NCBI GenBank assembly: GCA_039984715.1
Contig: JBDWUA010000009.1
Coordinates: forward strand, 149,711 to 213,710
Direction: 5' to 3'
From: JABSSA01 sp039984715
GTDB taxonomy: Bacteria; Pseudomonadota; Alphaproteobacteria; Rhodobacterales; Rhodobacteraceae
Length of the DNA: 64,000 nt
This document shows positions 61,041 through 64,000 of the stretch, in pieces. Within the stretch, counting starts at the first letter, position 1. Every line of letters starts with the position of its first letter. The position numbers and the translations under genes were made by a program. The notes under the pieces are model-generated. The model was given only the letters and a program-made list of their open reading frames with translations. It ran no database searches and was not told the DNA's origin.

Positions 61041-61859
61041 GGGTTTGGTACGGTACCGATTGCATTTACCCACCTTCCACAAACCCTCCATTTTGACACG
61101 ACCGCAAACCTCCTCGATTTGCACTGTCAAAAATCCCTGCCAAAACCCAAGCAGCTATTGAACGTTTTTGGTTCTTTCGCGATAGCAGACATCCGTGCAG
61201 CGCGCAGCATTGGTCACATCGGACTCTCAACCGCCATTCGCCGCGATCTGCACGAAGGTCAGCTATGCCGATTTTCTTAATTTTGGATCAGTTGTTGACG
61301 TAAAGGTCAAATTCGTCTGACGTTTCACACACGGTCAACCAAAGTCGCTGTTCTGGTCCATGCGGCGCTCGCTAAACAACTTAAAGTAGATTCACTACTT
61401 TGCCGTGAGGTTCAAAACCATCCGATCCGAATCACTGATCCCGCGAAACTCTCTTAAATATTGGTAAACGGTTGAAATTTGTCATCTTTGCGGCAAGGAC
61501 GTTCAACAAATTCTTGTTTCAGTTCCGTTTGTTTCCTGATTTTACGGGGAAAATACGATCTCAAGGAACAAATAAGCCAAAACCGTGTTTAGAAACTTGA
61601 CTGGTCCGCACCCTAACAGCTTATAAGCGCCAAGAGTGTTCTGCGTGGGTGCAGGGTGGTTGTTGTGTGTTTTAGGCTAGTTTCAGCCGATACATATATT
61701 GAAAAATACGGTCGTCGATTTTTAAGACACGCGACCGATTCACCACCTGAGATTGTATGCGCCTGTGGGCCGCTCAAATGATAATTGCGGTGTTTTGCCG
61801 TGCGTGAGTGAAAAACTGTTCTGATTGTTTGAATTCAACAGAGCGTCCAGGGGGTCAGT
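61041..61859. other. Long intergenic region with degenerate remnants
   Basis: Over 800 bases contain no supported open frame. The part near 61160-61280 reads like a degenerate dispersed element and shares a weak match with the region near 8711-8740. The last 200 bases before 61860 probably contain the promoter and leader of the large secreted protein gene. Confidence 0.45.
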
Positions 61860-64000
61860 ATGACTGATGTAAATTATGGCGACAATCTCATTTTAAATGG
61901 AGATTTTGAGAACAACAACCTTGGCACTCGTGGCTGGGGCACGTTCCAGTCGATCGAAGGCTGGACCGCGACAACCGACAAGATTGAACTCCAGCAGCGC
62001 GACTATGGCACTGGAAATACCAACGGCAACGCCGTCATGGAACTTGATGGTGGGCGCAACGCCACTGTCGTTCAGAATGTGACGATCGACGAAGCGGGCA
62101 CATTCCAGTTCTCCCTTGATTACGCGATGCGCGGAACCAATGCGGACACGAACGGATTTGCTATATACATCGACGGTGTACTGGTCAGAGAAGTCCACCC
62201 TAACCAGCCCGGCTTCCAAAAGCTGGAACTAGAGCTGGAACTCGACGCAGGCACATCTCAGATCGAACTTCGTGGTTTGGGTGCGTCCGACGGCGTCGGC
62301 ACTGTCATTGATAATCTTAGCCTTCGCCAGGTCATAGAACCTGTGGCAACTTGGAACGCGGATAACGGTGTGTACACGGTCCAAGCCGAAGATATGGACC
62401 TGAACAACTTTCAAGTTGTAAGCGGTGGCCAGGCCGAAGGCGGCAAACTGGTCAAAATTTCAGGAAACGACGGCAGACTTTCGACTGACTTTGGCGGTGA
62501 AAGTGGCACGTACAACCTGACTCTGCGCGCGCAAGACGAGACAGATGGGGTGTCGAGGATCGACATTTATGTTGGTGGTGAATTCCAGCAAACCATTTTG
62601 TTAGACCAGCAAAGCAACGGTCGCGGTTCAAACAATAGCGGTTTCACTGACTTCGACGTTGAAGGTTTGGAAATCGAAAACGGCGATCAAATTGAAATTC
62701 GCGCTTGGAAGAACGGTGGCGAATATGTTCGTATCGACCAGTTGTCCTTCGAGCCAGTTGAACAACAGCAAGAGCCCGACGGACTTGTTTGCCTCGACTT
62801 TGAAGGTCTCGCAGCCGGTACTGTGATCGGAAATCAGTTCGACGGCGTAACAATCTCAGCGCAGCGCGATGGCGAGGGTGGCTCTAACAGCAGCTCGCCA
62901 AACGATGCGATGATCTTTGATGGCGCGAACCCAACGGGTGGCGACACAGACCTGACTGCCTCTGGCGACAATGTTCTGATCATTTCCGAAGACAATGACA
63001 GCAATGACCCGGACGATAACCGCGATGGCGGCACGATCTGGTTCGAATTCGATTTGCCAGCAACTATCAGCTCCATCAATGTTCTGGACGCTGAAGAAGG
63101 CGGTGTGATCCGCTTGTTGAACGAAAACGGTCAACTTATCCAAGAAATCACTATTCCAAGCGGCTTGGACGGCGGCATTCAGACAATCAACATTGGCGTT
63201 GATGGCGTTGCGCAAATCGACCTGACGCTGAACGGCTCTGGTGCGATTGACGATCTGAAATACGTTCCAGGCGAAGAGCCAGAACTGGCCTCTGTTGCTG
63301 GTACTGTGTTCATGGACAACAACGACAACTCTGTCCAAGACGCTGGTGACATGAACCTCGAAGGTGTTGAGGTTATTCTCTTTCAGTCAGGTGTTGGCCA
63401 AATTGCCCGCACCACAACGGACGCAAACGGCAACTACCTGTTCGAAGACGTGACACCTGGCGCGGGCTTCCGCGTTCAGTTCGACAACGTCGACGGCAAA
63501 GAGTTTGTTGATGTGAATGTTGGCAACGACGACACCATCGACAGCGATGCAATCGTGAACCCCAATGGCGCATCGACTGAGCGCTTTGATCTGGCACCGG
63601 GTGAGGACAAAACTGACCTTGACGCGGGTGTTGAGCAGATCGACACAGGTGATGCCTCCTTGGCGGGTGTTGTGTTTATGGACAACAACGACAACGACGT
63701 TGAAGACGCGGGCGATATGCGTCTTGAAGGTGTCGAGGTTACTTTGTTGGACGGCAACGGTAACGTGGCTGGCACGGCAACAACTGACGCGAACGGCGCG
63801 TACGAGTTCCTTGGTCTCGATGCGGGTGACTACACAGTGCAGTTCCCAACAGATGTGAACGGCAAAGTGTTGGTTGGCCAAGACGTTGGAAACGACGACA
63901 CAATCGACAGTGACGCGGATCAAGGGTCGGGCCTCAGCCAGACTGTGAGCCTGAGCATTGGTCAGCGTATCGAAGACATCGACGCAGGTGTTGAAGATCC
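61860..64000 (+). CDS. Large repetitive secreted/surface protein, partial (runs off window)
   Basis: The frame starts with ATG at 61860 after AGGGGGTCAGT and stays open to the window end (713 codons). There is no N-terminal signal peptide, so secretion by a type I system is likely. Residues about 6-155 resemble a carbohydrate-binding/DUF642-like beta-sandwich (LILNGDFENNNLG, GWTATTDKIELQ). A second beta domain (about 165-300) and a third (about 305-470) follow. From about residue 477 SdrD/Cna-B-like repeats of about 122 residues begin (GTVFMDNNDNSVQDAGDM, TTTDANGNYLF, NVGNDDTIDSDA). The composition is acidic, rich in Asp, Asn and Gly, consistent with calcium binding and a role in adhesion or biofilm. 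Confidence 0.85.
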   Translation, partial: MTDVNYGDNLILNGDFENNNLGTRGWGTFQSIEGWTATTDKIELQQRDYGTGNTNGNAVMELDGGRNATVVQNVTIDEAGTFQFSLDYAMRGTNADTNGFAIYIDGVLVREVHPNQPGFQKLELELELDAGTSQIELRGLGASDGVGTVIDNLSLRQVIEPVATWNADNGVYTVQAEDMDLNNFQVVSGGQAEGGKLVKISGNDGRLSTDFGGESGTYNLTLRAQDETDGVSRIDIYVGGEFQQTILLDQQSNGRGSNNSGFTDFDVEGLEIENGDQIEIRAWKNGGEYVRIDQLSFEPVEQQQEPDGLVCLDFEGLAAGTVIGNQFDGVTISAQRDGEGGSNSSSPNDAMIFDGANPTGGDTDLTASGDNVLIISEDNDSNDPDDNRDGGTIWFEFDLPATISSINVLDAEEGGVIRLLNENGQLIQEITIPSGLDGGIQTINIGVDGVAQIDLTLNGSGAIDDLKYVPGEEPELASVAGTVFMDNNDNSVQDAGDMNLEGVEVILFQSGVGQIARTTTDANGNYLFEDVTPGAGFRVQFDNVDGKEFVDVNVGNDDTIDSDAIVNPNGASTERFDLAPGEDKTDLDAGVEQIDTGDASLAGVVFMDNNDNDVEDAGDMRLEGVEVTLLDGNGNVAGTATTDANGAYEFLGLDAGDYTVQFPTDVNGKVLVGQDVGNDDTIDSDADQGSGLSQTVSLSIGQRIEDIDAGVED
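63288..64000 (+). repeat. 366-nt SdrD/Cna-B-like coding repeats
   Basis: The unit starting at 63288 recurs at 63654, a period of 366 nt or 122 codons. Shared parts include VFMDNNDN, DAGDM, LEGVEV, TTDANG, VGNDDTIDSDA and a D(L/I)DAGVE end. The second unit is cut by the window edge, so more copies probably follow. Confidence 0.85.

Noticed and set aside
1..64000. CRISPR arrays, rRNA or tRNA genes, intact insertion sequences
   Set aside because: None was recognised by eye on either strand; short tRNAs could be missed without a dedicated search.

Overview
The window looks like a chromosomal segment of a marine alphaproteobacterium of the Rhodobacteraceae (Roseobacter group). The grounds are protein family content (TRAP transporters, a proteobacterial Calvin cycle regulon with form I red-type RuBisCO, CbbQ/CbbO, and a PstS-OmpA fusion typical of the group), moderate GC and the gene style. 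No rRNA, tRNA, CRISPR array or intact insertion sequence was recognised. All calls come from reading the sequence and recognising families; no database search was run.

Region 1 (1-8.6 kb, + strand) is a small catabolic operon: a DUF1445/D-glutamate cyclase-like protein, a three-part TRAP transporter, a fused 5-oxoprolinase/hydantoinase (HyuA+HyuB), a truncated glutamate dehydrogenase remnant and a DUF2848 protein. Together they suggest use of D-glutamate or 5-oxoproline. Region 2 (8.9-22.2 kb) starts with a divergent LuxR-type regulator. It continues with a polar amino acid ABC transporter surrounded by a class V aminotransferase, an IMPase-family phosphatase, two ornithine-cyclodeaminase/mu-crystallin enzymes, a class I aminotransferase, a threonine-dehydratase-like PLP enzyme and a 1001-residue kinase/M23/class III aminotransferase fusion. 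This reads as a pathway for an unknown, possibly hydroxylated, basic amino acid. A short, partly decayed stretch follows (22.2-24.2 kb: regulator remnant, HxlR regulator, small membrane protein, GFA enzyme, ankyrin remnant).

Region 3 (24.2-41.1 kb) is a nearly complete Calvin-Benson-Bassham regulon in two minus-strand blocks, each with its own divergent LysR-type regulator. One block is cbbL-cbbS-cbbQ-cbbO. The other is cbbF-cbbP-cbbT-cbbG-cbbK-cbbA-tpiA-rpe-gph-cbbY. A ChrR-like cupin and a flavin amine oxidase follow (41.4-43.2 kb), preceded by a clean palindromic operator.

Region 4 (43.6-59.6 kb) is the most unusual part. A transmembrane Ser/Thr kinase with an extracytoplasmic tail, an FHA protein, a PP2C phosphatase, three different P-loop GTPases (one dynamin-like with a Trp-rich patch) and two small proteins, one possibly roadblock/LC7-like, are followed by a tandemly duplicated pair. 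Each pair consists of a PstS-like binding protein fused to OmpA and a secreted double PilJ-type helical protein. Both pairs carry a common 28-nt upstream element containing 11-nt repeats. This looks like an envelope-facing phosphosignalling and GTPase system; I know of no described system with this composition.

Region 5 (59.7-64 kb) contains a decayed ParB-family gene, one AT-rich orphan gene, about 800 bases without a recognisable gene, and the start of a large repetitive secreted protein (carbohydrate-binding-like N-terminus plus SdrD/Cna-B-like repeats) that runs off the window.
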